From the NCBI GenBank assembly GCA_046520405.1, contig JBKGHI010000009.1, positions 21,762-85,761 on the forward strand: a stretch of DNA of 64,000 nt. The letters run 5' to 3'. Both the position numbers and the translations under genes were made by a program. Below the pieces are notes generated by a model. That model saw only the letters and a program-made list of their open reading frames with translations, ran no database searches and was not told the DNA's origin. The DNA is from Myxococcus sp046520405. GTDB taxonomy: Bacteria > Myxococcota > Myxococcia > Myxococcales > Myxococcaceae. Positions 1 to 8,075 of this stretch are shown here, in pieces. Every line of letters starts with the position of its first letter. Within the stretch, counting starts at the first letter, position 1.

Positions 1-1156
1 CGCTGCGCGGCCTGTTGGAGCGCGGCGTGCGCGGCCGTTGGCGTGAGCGGTGCCACCGCGATGTGCCGCATCGCCTGAAGGAAGGCGGCGTGGGTCCGCT
101 CCGCGCGGCCACGTCCTCGGGCGTGGCCTCCAGCACGAGGGAAATCTCGCCGCCCTCCAGCGCGGGAAGCAGGTGGCGCGCCGCGTCCAGGCCGGTGTCA
201 CCGCCGCCCATGGAGAGCAGCTCCGACAGGCTGTCCAGGTGGAGCACGGCGCGGCGCACGCGCAGGGCCTCCACCATGTGCTGGACGCGCTCCTGCCACT
301 GCCCCAGGTAGCGCATGCCGGCCATGATGCGTCCGCCCGACGAGCTGTAGAACTCCACTCCATGAAGCGGGGTGCCCGCGCTGGCCGCCTGCGCGCGCTG
401 CACCAGCTCGTGCACCAGCGCCGTCTTCCCCACGGACGCGGGGCCCACCAGGAGCACACTGGCGCGGGCCTTCGAGGTGACGGCTTCCGCGAGCCGTGAC
501 ACCTCCGCGTCCCGTTCCCAGGCCCGCTCCAGCAGGCCGGCGCGTGCCTCCTGGTTGAGACACCGGCTGGCCTCCGCGAGCCCCGGCGGTGGGGCCCATC
601 GTCGCGGCTGCTTCGCGGACTCCGCGGCGCGTGCGCGCGGCGTGTCCCGGAAGCTGCCCGGCACCGACAGCGTCTCCACCTGCTCCTCGCCCACGTAGGC
701 CAGGGAATGAAGACGCTCCAGGGGCGCCAGATACAGCTCGTGACGGACCAGCTCCTCGACGAAGGGCTCCAGGTCCGCCACGTCGTGCAGCGTGCCCTCG
801 ACGCCCACGCGGGGCACCCAGACCCGCAGGGCCTTTCGCTCGGTGGCGCCGTTGCCCTTGGCGCGGGTCTTCACGCCGTGGGTGAGGACCGTGAGGCGCA
901 AGGGCACGGGCAGCATCCGGCCATGGTCGAGCGCGCGCACCGTGAGCGTCAGCCGCCGCTGGCGCAGGTCGCTCCAGTGCGTCTCCTCGTTCCAGAGCTC
1001 ACCGCGCTTGAGGAGCCGCCCCACCACCACCGCGAGGTCGAGCCGCGCGGCGGCCAGCGTGGGCGCGAAGGACGCCAGGTGCGGGTGGGTGAGGACATGC
1101 GCCGCCACGCCCACGCCCGGGTAGCTGCGCACGAAGAGGTGGACGTTCTTTTCCAT
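1..1156 (-). CDS. Clp-like AAA+ protein, third of a tandem triad (3' end cut by window edge, probable frameshift)
   Basis: The gene starts at the ATG at 1156, two bases after the stop of the upstream paralogue, and runs off the left edge. It has a unique N-terminal domain of about 200 residues, then an AAA+ domain with Walker A GPASVGKT at about residue 236. The Walker B strand reads LHLDS, so the catalytic Glu is replaced by Ser. A pore-loop-like GMRYLGQW segment keeps its Tyr. Order and spacing match the D1 domain of the two upstream paralogues. Near position 100 the reading frame turns into Arg/Pro-rich nonsense, while a neighbouring frame continues as ERTHAAFLQAMRHIAVAPL, which resembles AAA+ sequence. 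A single-base deletion is therefore likely, either a sequencing error or a real mutation. The second ATPase domain lies outside the window. Family membership is fairly sure; function is unknown. Confidence 0.75.
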   Translation of the reverse strand, partial: MEKNVHLFVRSYPGVGVAAHVLTHPHLASFAPTLAAARLDLAVVVGRLLKRGELWNEETHWSDLRQRRLTLTVRALDHGRMLPVPLRLTVLTHGVKTRAKGNGATERKALRVWVPRVGVEGTLHDVADLEPFVEELVRHELYLAPLERLHSLAYVGEEQVETLSVPGSFRDTPRARAAESAKQPRRWAPPPGLAEASRCLNQEARAGLLERAWERDAEVSRLAEAVTSKARASVLLVGPASVGKTALVHELVQRAQAASAGTPLHGVEFYSSSGGRIMAGMRYLGQWQERVQHMVEALRVRRAVLHLDSLSELLSMGGGDTGLDAARHLLPALEGGEISLVLEATPEDVAARSGPTPPSFRRCGTSRWHRSRQRPRTPRSNRPRS

Positions 1157-1157
1157 G

Positions 1158-4100
1158 TCAGTCGTGCCTCGGGACGGAGCCGCGGAGTACCCGCGCTGCC
1201 CAGGCCTGGGCCTCGGCGGGGTGACAGCCGGTGGCGACGTGCATGAGCTCCGTCGAGGCATCGTCCTGCATCCAGGACGTGACGCCCTCGCGGCCTCGCA
1301 GGATGACGTGGCAGGGCGCATCAACTGACGTGCCGCCCGTCCTGCGTGCTTCTCGCTCCGCCCCGCGCAGCGTGTCTCGTTCCGCCACCGCGCGGGCCAC
1401 GTCGCCCAGGTCCGTCACGGGGGTGGCCAGATGCTCAAGGCGCACCAGCACCGCGCGCGTTGCTCCTCCGTGATGGAGGTCCACCAGGGCATAGCCTCGC
1501 AGGGGCGCCATCACCTCCCGCAGGCCCACCGCCGACATCCGCACCACGATGCGACGTAGCTCCAGGTCCTCCGAACGCTCGTCGCTGCTCGTGAACCACT
1601 CGAGGCGGCCGTCGGCGTGGGCGGCCTCCAGGAACAACGTGGTCTCCGCCAGCGCCGCGGGGAGGCTGTGAGCCACTGTCCACACGGCGGAGGGCGTGGC
1701 GTCACCCAGGCCTTCCAGCAGCACGGTGACGAAGTCGGGCCCACGCTCCCGGCTCGTGAGCTGGTGCTCGGTCCAGACCACCTCGTCCCGCAGCGCCAGC
1801 ACCCGGGGCCGCGAGCGGCGGAGCTGCGCCTCTCGCGACACGGGCAGGGGCCGCTCTTCGTAGACGGGGCGGTGACGCAGCCCCATGTGGCCCACCTGGC
1901 TGGCGTAGGAGGTCACCTGGCGCATCTCCTTGGTCACCCGCGACTCGGAGGCCTCGAAGTCGCGCGACGCCAGCTCGTTCTCCTGGATGTCGGCGGCCTC
2001 GAGCGCCAGCCGGTGCAGCCGCTCGGTGAGCTCCCGCTCCTCCACGGAGACCTCGGCGCCAGGCGCGCGCGCCGCTTCCGCCTCCATCAAGGCTTCCAGT
2101 CGCGAGGAGACCGCCGTCAGCTCGCTGGAGATGTGCGCCAGCGTCCAGGAGGACACCGGTGGTTCGGGAGCCCAGGCGGGGGCGTTGACCAGCAGCTCCA
2201 CGGACACGCGCATCTCGTCGGCGTCCCGAAGCAGCTCCACGCGGGCCAGGTCGTCCGCGCCTCGCCGGACCAGATGGTGGGCCAGGGGCAGCGTCAGGCG
2301 CTTCTCCAGCGCCCGCTTGAGGGGCCGGGCTCCGTAGCGCGGGTCGTAGGCCTCCTCCACCAGCAGGTCCAACAGGCGCGGTTCCACTTCCACCATGACG
2401 TTGCCGCGGCGGATGCCGTGGCGGGACAGGAGGGCTTCGAGCGCATGGTCCACCACCACGCGCAGCGCGGCGGGCGTCAGCGGGCGGAAGGGCACCACCC
2501 GGTCCAATCGGTTGAAGAACTCCGGGCGGAAGTAGCCGCGCACCGCGGACAGGTAATGGGCCTCCGCGCTCTCCGCGGTGCGGTGGAAGCCGGTGTGGGT
2601 GGCGGCCTCTCGCACGCCCAGGTTGCTGGTGAGCACGACGACGCATTGGCGCGCGTCCACGGTGCGGCCCGCGCCATCCGTGAGCCGTCCCTCGCCGAGG
2701 AACTGGAGGAGGGCGTCGAACACGCGTGGGTGGGCCTTCTCCACCTCGTCGAACAGCACCACGCAGAAGGGCTGAGTGCGCAGGGCGGTGGTCAGCTCGC
2801 CATCCGGCGCACCGGGCCTGCCGAGCAGCCGGGTGATGCTGGCCGACGTGACGAACTCCGACATGTCGAAGCGGACCAGCCGCTGCTCGCCGCCGAAGAG
2901 CGTCCGCGCCAGCGCCTTGGCGGTTTCCGTCTTGCCCACGCCCGTGGGGCCCACGAAGAGGTAGGTGGCCAGCGGCTTGTCGGGCGGCTGGAGCGCGGAC
3001 TGGAGCGTGAGGATGGCGTCCGTCACGGCGGCCACGGCCTCCGGCTGTCCCGCCACCTGCCGTCCCAGCTCCCAGGTCAGCGCCTCGCGCGTCTTCGGCT
3101 GGGCGCCGCCCAGGACGAAGTCCGGCAGGCCCGTCTGCTCCCGCATCGCGGCGATGACGTCCCCCGCCGTCAGCCGGCGCGTGCCGGCCTCCAGGCTGCC
3201 TTCGCGGGTGAGGACCCGGCGCAGCAGGCGGACCGCCTTCCCCGGGAAGGCCTCGTGCGACACGAAGCGCTGCTGCAAGGTCAGCAAGGTCTCCAGGGCC
3301 ACGGGCGACAGCCGGACGCTGCTGCCTTCGCCCTCCGCTTCCAGCTCGCGCAGCGTTCCCAGCAGCGCGGGCAGCGTGGTGCGCGCGTCCAGGGCGGGCA
3401 CGTGGATGACGCGGAACAGGGATGCCAGCGTCGGGGCTTCCTCCCGCACGCGCTCGAAGCGCTCCGGGGTGGATTCGGCGAGCACCGTCAGCTCGCCCCG
3501 GGCCATGTGCGGCTCCAGGAACTGCGCCACGTTGGTGCGCTCGTTGCGCGTGCGGCCCGCGTAGACGAGCGACGCCAGGTCGTCCACGTAGAGCAGGTCG
3601 CCGACCTCCACCAGCTCCTTCACCACGCCCCGGGCGCGGGCCTCCCACTGGCCCACGTACATCATCCCCGCGATGAACTGGTTGCCGTCCACGCGCCACA
3701 CGTCGCGGCGCGTGCCCGCAGCTTCCTGGCGGGCGGTGAGGCGCCGCACGGCCTCGTGAATCAGCGCTGTCTTCCCTGAGCCCGGAGGTCCCACCAATAC
3801 CAGCGCGGAGCCCTCGCGTCCTTCGAGCGCTTCCACCAACTCGCGCACCAGTGCCTCGCGGCCGAAGCAGCGCTCCAGGGTGTCGTCCCGGGCGCCATGG
3901 CTCAGGTTCCGGGCCACGGCTCGCAGCTCCACCAGCGACAGCCGGCGGCGGTTGCGGCGCGTCTCTCGCTGTTCTGGCGTTTCGGGGGCGGCCTCTTCCT
4001 TCACTGCGGCGCGCGACTTGCGGCGGCGCGGCGCCACGGGCCTGGGCGGCGTGCGGGGAAGGATGGTGGGGGCGTAGGCGTCCACCTCCAGGAGCTCCAA

Positions 4101-4568
4101 ACGCTCCCGGCTTTTGCTCCAGTGCTCGTCCAGTGAATCGAGATCGTGCTCCAGGCACCACGCCGCCAGCCGGCGCGCGAGCGCCTGGGGCAGGTCCGCC
4201 GGTTCGCTCAGGGCGAAGCGCGCCCCAGGCAGGCGGGTGGGCGTGACGACCCAGAAGGCGTCACGGGGCCACTTCTCCAGCAGCACCGTCATCTTGCCTT
4301 CGAGGAAGATGTGCCGGCCCTTGTCCCGGTCGCGGGCTTCCGTTTCGACTGTCACCTGCTTCAGCGAGAAGTGCGGGGGGAGCTGGTACTGCGCCAGGCG
4401 CGAGGCGGGCTCGTGCTCGAAGCGCTCCATGACGGAGAGCGCCAGCTCGTCCCGCAGCGTGGAGAGGCTGGGCCCCACCTTGTGCAGCGCGGGGAAGAAG
4501 GCGGGCACCCACGCCTCCACGAGCCGGCCTCCGAGCGGCGCCACCACGAAGGGAAGCTTCAGGTCCAT
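1158..4568 (-). CDS. Clp/Hsp100-like AAA+ ATPase with divergent N- and C-terminal domains (second of triad)
   Basis: The protein has 1136 residues, against about 860 for ClpB. Residues 1-210 form an N-terminal domain unlike Clp_N, ending in a Pro/Arg/Lys-rich basic linker. D1 has Walker A GPPGSGKT (about 256). Its Walker B reads LLYVDD, so Glu is replaced by Asp, and the Arg-finger pair of ClpB is replaced by SL in TLASLFRV. D2 has Walker A GPTGVGKTE (about 537), Walker B VVLFDEVEKAH (about 602), sensor 1 TSN, Arg finger FFNRLD and sensor 2 GARPLKR, so it looks active. The D2 pore loop that reads GYVGYEEGG in ClpB is missing: the sequence passes from LLGRPG straight to DGELTTAL. The last 340 or so residues follow a coiled-coil stretch and are not a normal ClpB C-terminus. 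The gene lies 4 bases from the upstream paralogue. Threading of substrates through the ring is doubtful. Confidence 0.85.
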   Translation of the reverse strand: MDLKLPFVVAPLGGRLVEAWVPAFFPALHKVGPSLSTLRDELALSVMERFEHEPASRLAQYQLPPHFSLKQVTVETEARDRDKGRHIFLEGKMTVLLEKWPRDAFWVVTPTRLPGARFALSEPADLPQALARRLAAWCLEHDLDSLDEHWSKSRERLELLEVDAYAPTILPRTPPRPVAPRRRKSRAAVKEEAAPETPEQRETRRNRRRLSLVELRAVARNLSHGARDDTLERCFGREALVRELVEALEGREGSALVLVGPPGSGKTALIHEAVRRLTARQEAAGTRRDVWRVDGNQFIAGMMYVGQWEARARGVVKELVEVGDLLYVDDLASLVYAGRTRNERTNVAQFLEPHMARGELTVLAESTPERFERVREEAPTLASLFRVIHVPALDARTTLPALLGTLRELEAEGEGSSVRLSPVALETLLTLQQRFVSHEAFPGKAVRLLRRVLTREGSLEAGTRRLTAGDVIAAMREQTGLPDFVLGGAQPKTREALTWELGRQVAGQPEAVAAVTDAILTLQSALQPPDKPLATYLFVGPTGVGKTETAKALARTLFGGEQRLVRFDMSEFVTSASITRLLGRPGAPDGELTTALRTQPFCVVLFDEVEKAHPRVFDALLQFLGEGRLTDGAGRTVDARQCVVVLTSNLGVREAATHTGFHRTAESAEAHYLSAVRGYFRPEFFNRLDRVVPFRPLTPAALRVVVDHALEALLSRHGIRRGNVMVEVEPRLLDLLVEEAYDPRYGARPLKRALEKRLTLPLAHHLVRRGADDLARVELLRDADEMRVSVELLVNAPAWAPEPPVSSWTLAHISSELTAVSSRLEALMEAEAARAPGAEVSVEERELTERLHRLALEAADIQENELASRDFEASESRVTKEMRQVTSYASQVGHMGLRHRPVYEERPLPVSREAQLRRSRPRVLALRDEVVWTEHQLTSRERGPDFVTVLLEGLGDATPSAVWTVAHSLPAALAETTLFLEAAHADGRLEWFTSSDERSEDLELRRIVVRMSAVGLREVMAPLRGYALVDLHHGGATRAVLVRLEHLATPVTDLGDVARAVAERDTLRGAEREARRTGGTSVDAPCHVILRGREGVTSWMQDDASTELMHVATGCHPAEAQAWAARVLRGSVPRHD

Positions 4569-4572
4569 GTCG

Positions 4573-7500
4573 TCAGCCCTCGTATTGCCCGTTGAAGACG
4601 CGCCACTGCATCCACGGCGCCATCAGTGGCTCCAGCGCCGGCCCACCGGGCCCGAAGCGCAGGTGCACGTTCGTGCGGAGGTCCGTCAGCGCGCCGTCAC
4701 CGGTGCCACTGCCAGACAGGCGCACCTGCCGGATTTCCTTCCGCGGCAGCCGCTGCTGGAGCGTCTCCAGATTCGCGAGCGCGAGCAGCGTGTGCGGCTG
4801 TGGCACGAAGTCGGCGTGCACCATCGAAACCTGACTGCCTTCGATGAAGCGATGCATCCCGTGCTCTCCCGCGAGCAGCAGCGCCGACGCGGAGCCCGTC
4901 AGTTGGAGCGCATAGGCCACGGGCTGCACTTCAAGCTTGTCGAGGTCCTCCTTGTCAGCCCAGCGCCACTGGGGCTGCTGCGGCGTGCGAGTCGCCTTCT
5001 CGCCGGCCTTGCGCATGGGGACGGCGAGCAGGCCGCGCTTCTTCTCGAGGGAGTGCTGGTCGGCCCACGCCTCATAGGCCGCCGCCACGAGGCGCACCTT
5101 GGTCCACGCGCCACGTCCCGGCACCAGGTAGAGCGTCGCCCCTCGGGTGGGCGGGAAGAGGGCGGTATAGATGCGCTCCCGGAGTCGCTCGAAGGCCGCC
5201 TTCAACTGGCGCACCTCCCGGCGCAGGGATTCCGCTTGCCCCACGGCGCGTGACAGGTGCGCTTCGAAGAGCAGGTCCTCGATGGCCTCCGCCTGCTGAA
5301 CGCAACCCCGCAGGGCCTTGTCCAGCTCGCGCGCTTCCGATGACTTGCGAGCATCGGCCTCGGCGAGAGCCCGGTCGTCCCAGTAGGCGGCCTGACGGGA
5401 GACCTTGTCGAAGACACTCAGCCCCTGACGCAGGGAGACCATGGGGGGACAGCGGCTCCAGCGCTGGACCTCCGCGCGGACGGTGGCCGCGTCTTCCAAG
5501 ATGCGCTCGATGGCCTCCCGGCCCACGCCTTCCGCCGCGCCGCCCACGGCCTCCGCGCGCAGGGCGAGCCCCTGCTCACCGGCGTCAACCGTGAGGCTCG
5601 CCGGCCCCATGCGTGGATGGGACGCGAGCCAGTCGGAGACGGGCACCACCAGCTCCCGCTCCAGCGCGCGCTTCAACGGCCGGGCGCCATAGCGCGCGTC
5701 GAAGCCCCTCGCGGCGAGCCAGTCCTGCGCGGCGGGCGTCACCTCCAGCACGGCATCGTGCAGCGACAGGCCCGGACGGCGGCAGACGGCGTCCACCTCG
5801 CGCACCACCAGCCGGCGCAGCAGGGCCTCCGACAGCGGAGAGAAGACGACCACGTCGTCCAGCCGGTTGAACAGCTCCGGCCTGAAGAAGCGCTGCACCT
5901 CGGAGAGGTAGTGCGCGCGGAGGGCGGCCAGGTCGGGCGCGCCGCCCGAGGCATCGAAGCCCACGCGAGCGCGCAGGGTGTCCGCGCCCAGGTTGCTGGT
6001 GAGGATGATGAGCGCGTTGCGGAAGTCGGTGAAGCGGCCGGAGGCGTCCGTGAGGCGGCCCTCGCCCAGCACGCCCAGCAGCGCGTCATGCACGGCGGGG
6101 TGCGCCTTCTCCACCTCGTCCAGCAGCACCACGCAGAAGGGCTGGCGGCGCACCGCCGAGGAGAGGTGGCCGGGCGTCTCGCCATCCCCCAGCAGCCGCA
6201 GCAGCGCATCCGGGCCGGCGTACTCCCCCATGTCCAGGCGGACCATGCGCTCCTTGGCTCCGAAGAGCAGCTCCGCCAGGGCCTTGGACAGCTCCGTCTT
6301 GCCCACGCCCGTGGGGCCCACGAAGAGGAGGACACCCAGCGGACGCCGCACGTCGGCCAGGCCCGCCTTGAGGACGGAGACCACCGAGGCGGCTCGCTCC
6401 ACGGCGGCGTCCTGGCCCATCACCCGGGCGGAGAGGAAGGCGCGCACCTGCGCCGCGTCCAGGGGCACGTCATCACGGAGCAGGGATTCAGGGATGCCCG
6501 ACTCGGAGGCGAACTGCCGGGTGGCCTCCAGGCGGGTGACGGCGGGCAGCGAGGCCTGCGCGCTGGAGGCCATCAGCCGGCGGAGGAACGCCACGGTGTT
6601 GCCCACCTGGGCGCCGTAGGGCAGGAAGCGGCGGCAGAGGAAACGCGCCTCGTCGAGCGCGTCCGGACGGACCTCCAGCGCGCCGGTGACTTCGTCCTCC
6701 GCCACCTTCGCGAGGAGGCGGGTGAGGGCATCCTCGCCAGGCTCCGAGACCCGCACCACGGAGAAGAGCCGGGCGAAGCTGGTGTTGCGCCGCTCCACCT
6801 GGGCCCACGTCTCTTCCGTGGCCTCGGCCACGACGGCCACCTCGCGCGTCGCGAGCAGGGGCAGCAGCAACTGGGCCACATTCTCATCGCTGTGCGCGCT
6901 CTTGCCGGCGTCCAGCAACTCCACGGCGTGTCCCAGTGACAGCAGCGCCCGGGCCTCGGTGGCTTCGCGGAAGGCGCGCAGCACCTGCTGCTGCCAGTCG
7001 CCCGCGAAGCCCTCGCCAGCGATGAGCCGGCTGCCGTCCAGGAAGTAGAAGGGACGGGCCTTCTCGGCCTCGCTCGCGGTGGGCGCGCGCAGCGCCTGGG
7101 CGAGCGCGTGCAACACCGACGTCTTGCCCACGCCCGCGGGGCCCACCAGCACCACGGGCTCTGCGTCCTTGGCGCCGAGCCGGGTGCGCAGCAGCGTCAC
7201 CAGGGCGTCCATTTCATGGGCCGCGTCGAGCTGTCCTTCCTGCGCCAGCCGGTGCCAGGCCACGCCGACACTGTCCAGCGTGGGCGTGGGCGGCGGCTTC
7301 GTGGGGCGGCTTCCCGAGTCGCGCGGGTGGGCGCGGCGGCGCGGCTCCCAGGTGTCCTGGTCGAGCGCGTCTTCGTCCTCGTCGTCCACCTCGGCAACGT
7401 CCCGCTCGGCGGGCGCGTCTGGCGGGCGGGGCGGGGGACGGATGTCACGGTGCAGCTCGCGCGGGGTGAGGGTTGCGAGCGCCGTCGGCGTGGCCCGCAC

Positions 7501-7968
7501 CTCGATGTCCATCAGGGACTCAGCGCCATCCGGGCGCAGCGCCAGGCGGTAGGCGTCGGACATTCCCTCCAGCCGTTCCGTCAGCCGCTCCACCGTGTCG
7601 GCCGGGAGCTCCTTGGCCTGGAACCAGAGGTGGGTCTCCAACCGGGGCGCATGGAGGCCCACGAAGGACTGGAGCGTGGGCGCGACCACCGTGGACAGCG
7701 TCAGGGGCGCGAGCTCGGTTTCCGTGGCGCCCCAGACAGGAATCGCGGGCAGGGCCAGGGCGTGGAGGGTGCCCTCGGCGGGGCGGATGAACTCCGGCAC
7801 TCGCCGGGGATGGACGCGGGAGAGCTGGTCGTCCAGCGCGAGCGTCAGCTCTTCCACCGCGGCCTCCAGCGTCTCCGCGTGGACGGCCAGGTGGCGCAGG
7901 GCCAGTGGCGTGAGCGTCACCCTGCAGCTGACGTGCCGCTGCAACCAGCATTGAAAACGGAAGTTCAT
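4573..7968 (-). CDS. Clp/Hsp100-like AAA+ ATPase with release-factor-like C-terminus (first of triad)
   Basis: The protein has 1131 residues from the ATG at 7968 (MNFRF). An in-frame GTG at 8010 is possible, but the ATG aligns with the starts of the two paralogues. A novel N-terminal domain ends in a very acidic linker (DDEDED). D1 keeps Walker A GPAGVGKT (about 274), but the Walker B Asp-Glu is gone (LLSLGHAVELL) and no Arg finger is visible. D2 keeps Walker A GPTGVGKTE (about 550), Walker B VVLLDEVEKAH, TSN, the LFNRLD Arg finger and GARPLKR, but lacks the aromatic pore loop. From about residue 859 the sequence resembles class-I release factors: an AYWDD start followed by a long coiled coil, GMHRF at about 1036 and a DLRT motif near the end. 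No GGQ is present. The similarity was judged by eye. It heads the apparent three-gene operon. Confidence 0.85.
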   Translation of the reverse strand: MNFRFQCWLQRHVSCRVTLTPLALRHLAVHAETLEAAVEELTLALDDQLSRVHPRRVPEFIRPAEGTLHALALPAIPVWGATETELAPLTLSTVVAPTLQSFVGLHAPRLETHLWFQAKELPADTVERLTERLEGMSDAYRLALRPDGAESLMDIEVRATPTALATLTPRELHRDIRPPPRPPDAPAERDVAEVDDEDEDALDQDTWEPRRRAHPRDSGSRPTKPPPTPTLDSVGVAWHRLAQEGQLDAAHEMDALVTLLRTRLGAKDAEPVVLVGPAGVGKTSVLHALAQALRAPTASEAEKARPFYFLDGSRLIAGEGFAGDWQQQVLRAFREATEARALLSLGHAVELLDAGKSAHSDENVAQLLLPLLATREVAVVAEATEETWAQVERRNTSFARLFSVVRVSEPGEDALTRLLAKVAEDEVTGALEVRPDALDEARFLCRRFLPYGAQVGNTVAFLRRLMASSAQASLPAVTRLEATRQFASESGIPESLLRDDVPLDAAQVRAFLSARVMGQDAAVERAASVVSVLKAGLADVRRPLGVLLFVGPTGVGKTELSKALAELLFGAKERMVRLDMGEYAGPDALLRLLGDGETPGHLSSAVRRQPFCVVLLDEVEKAHPAVHDALLGVLGEGRLTDASGRFTDFRNALIILTSNLGADTLRARVGFDASGGAPDLAALRAHYLSEVQRFFRPELFNRLDDVVVFSPLSEALLRRLVVREVDAVCRRPGLSLHDAVLEVTPAAQDWLAARGFDARYGARPLKRALERELVVPVSDWLASHPRMGPASLTVDAGEQGLALRAEAVGGAAEGVGREAIERILEDAATVRAEVQRWSRCPPMVSLRQGLSVFDKVSRQAAYWDDRALAEADARKSSEARELDKALRGCVQQAEAIEDLLFEAHLSRAVGQAESLRREVRQLKAAFERLRERIYTALFPPTRGATLYLVPGRGAWTKVRLVAAAYEAWADQHSLEKKRGLLAVPMRKAGEKATRTPQQPQWRWADKEDLDKLEVQPVAYALQLTGSASALLLAGEHGMHRFIEGSQVSMVHADFVPQPHTLLALANLETLQQRLPRKEIRQVRLSGSGTGDGALTDLRTNVHLRFGPGGPALEPLMAPWMQWRVFNGQYEG

Positions 7969-8075
7969 GGGTGAGGGCTCGGGTGAAAACGGTGCCGTGC
8001 GTGACGGCACGAGCCCTCGGGAGCTGACCGGACCCGCTCACGCCGCGGGGCCGGCCTCACAGTCCGTTGGATTCG

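Noticed and set aside
1617..3779. Long open frame of 720 codons on the plus strand
   Set aside because: Antisense to the second AAA+ gene. His/Gln/Arg-rich composition is the usual shadow of a high-GC gene; no domains.
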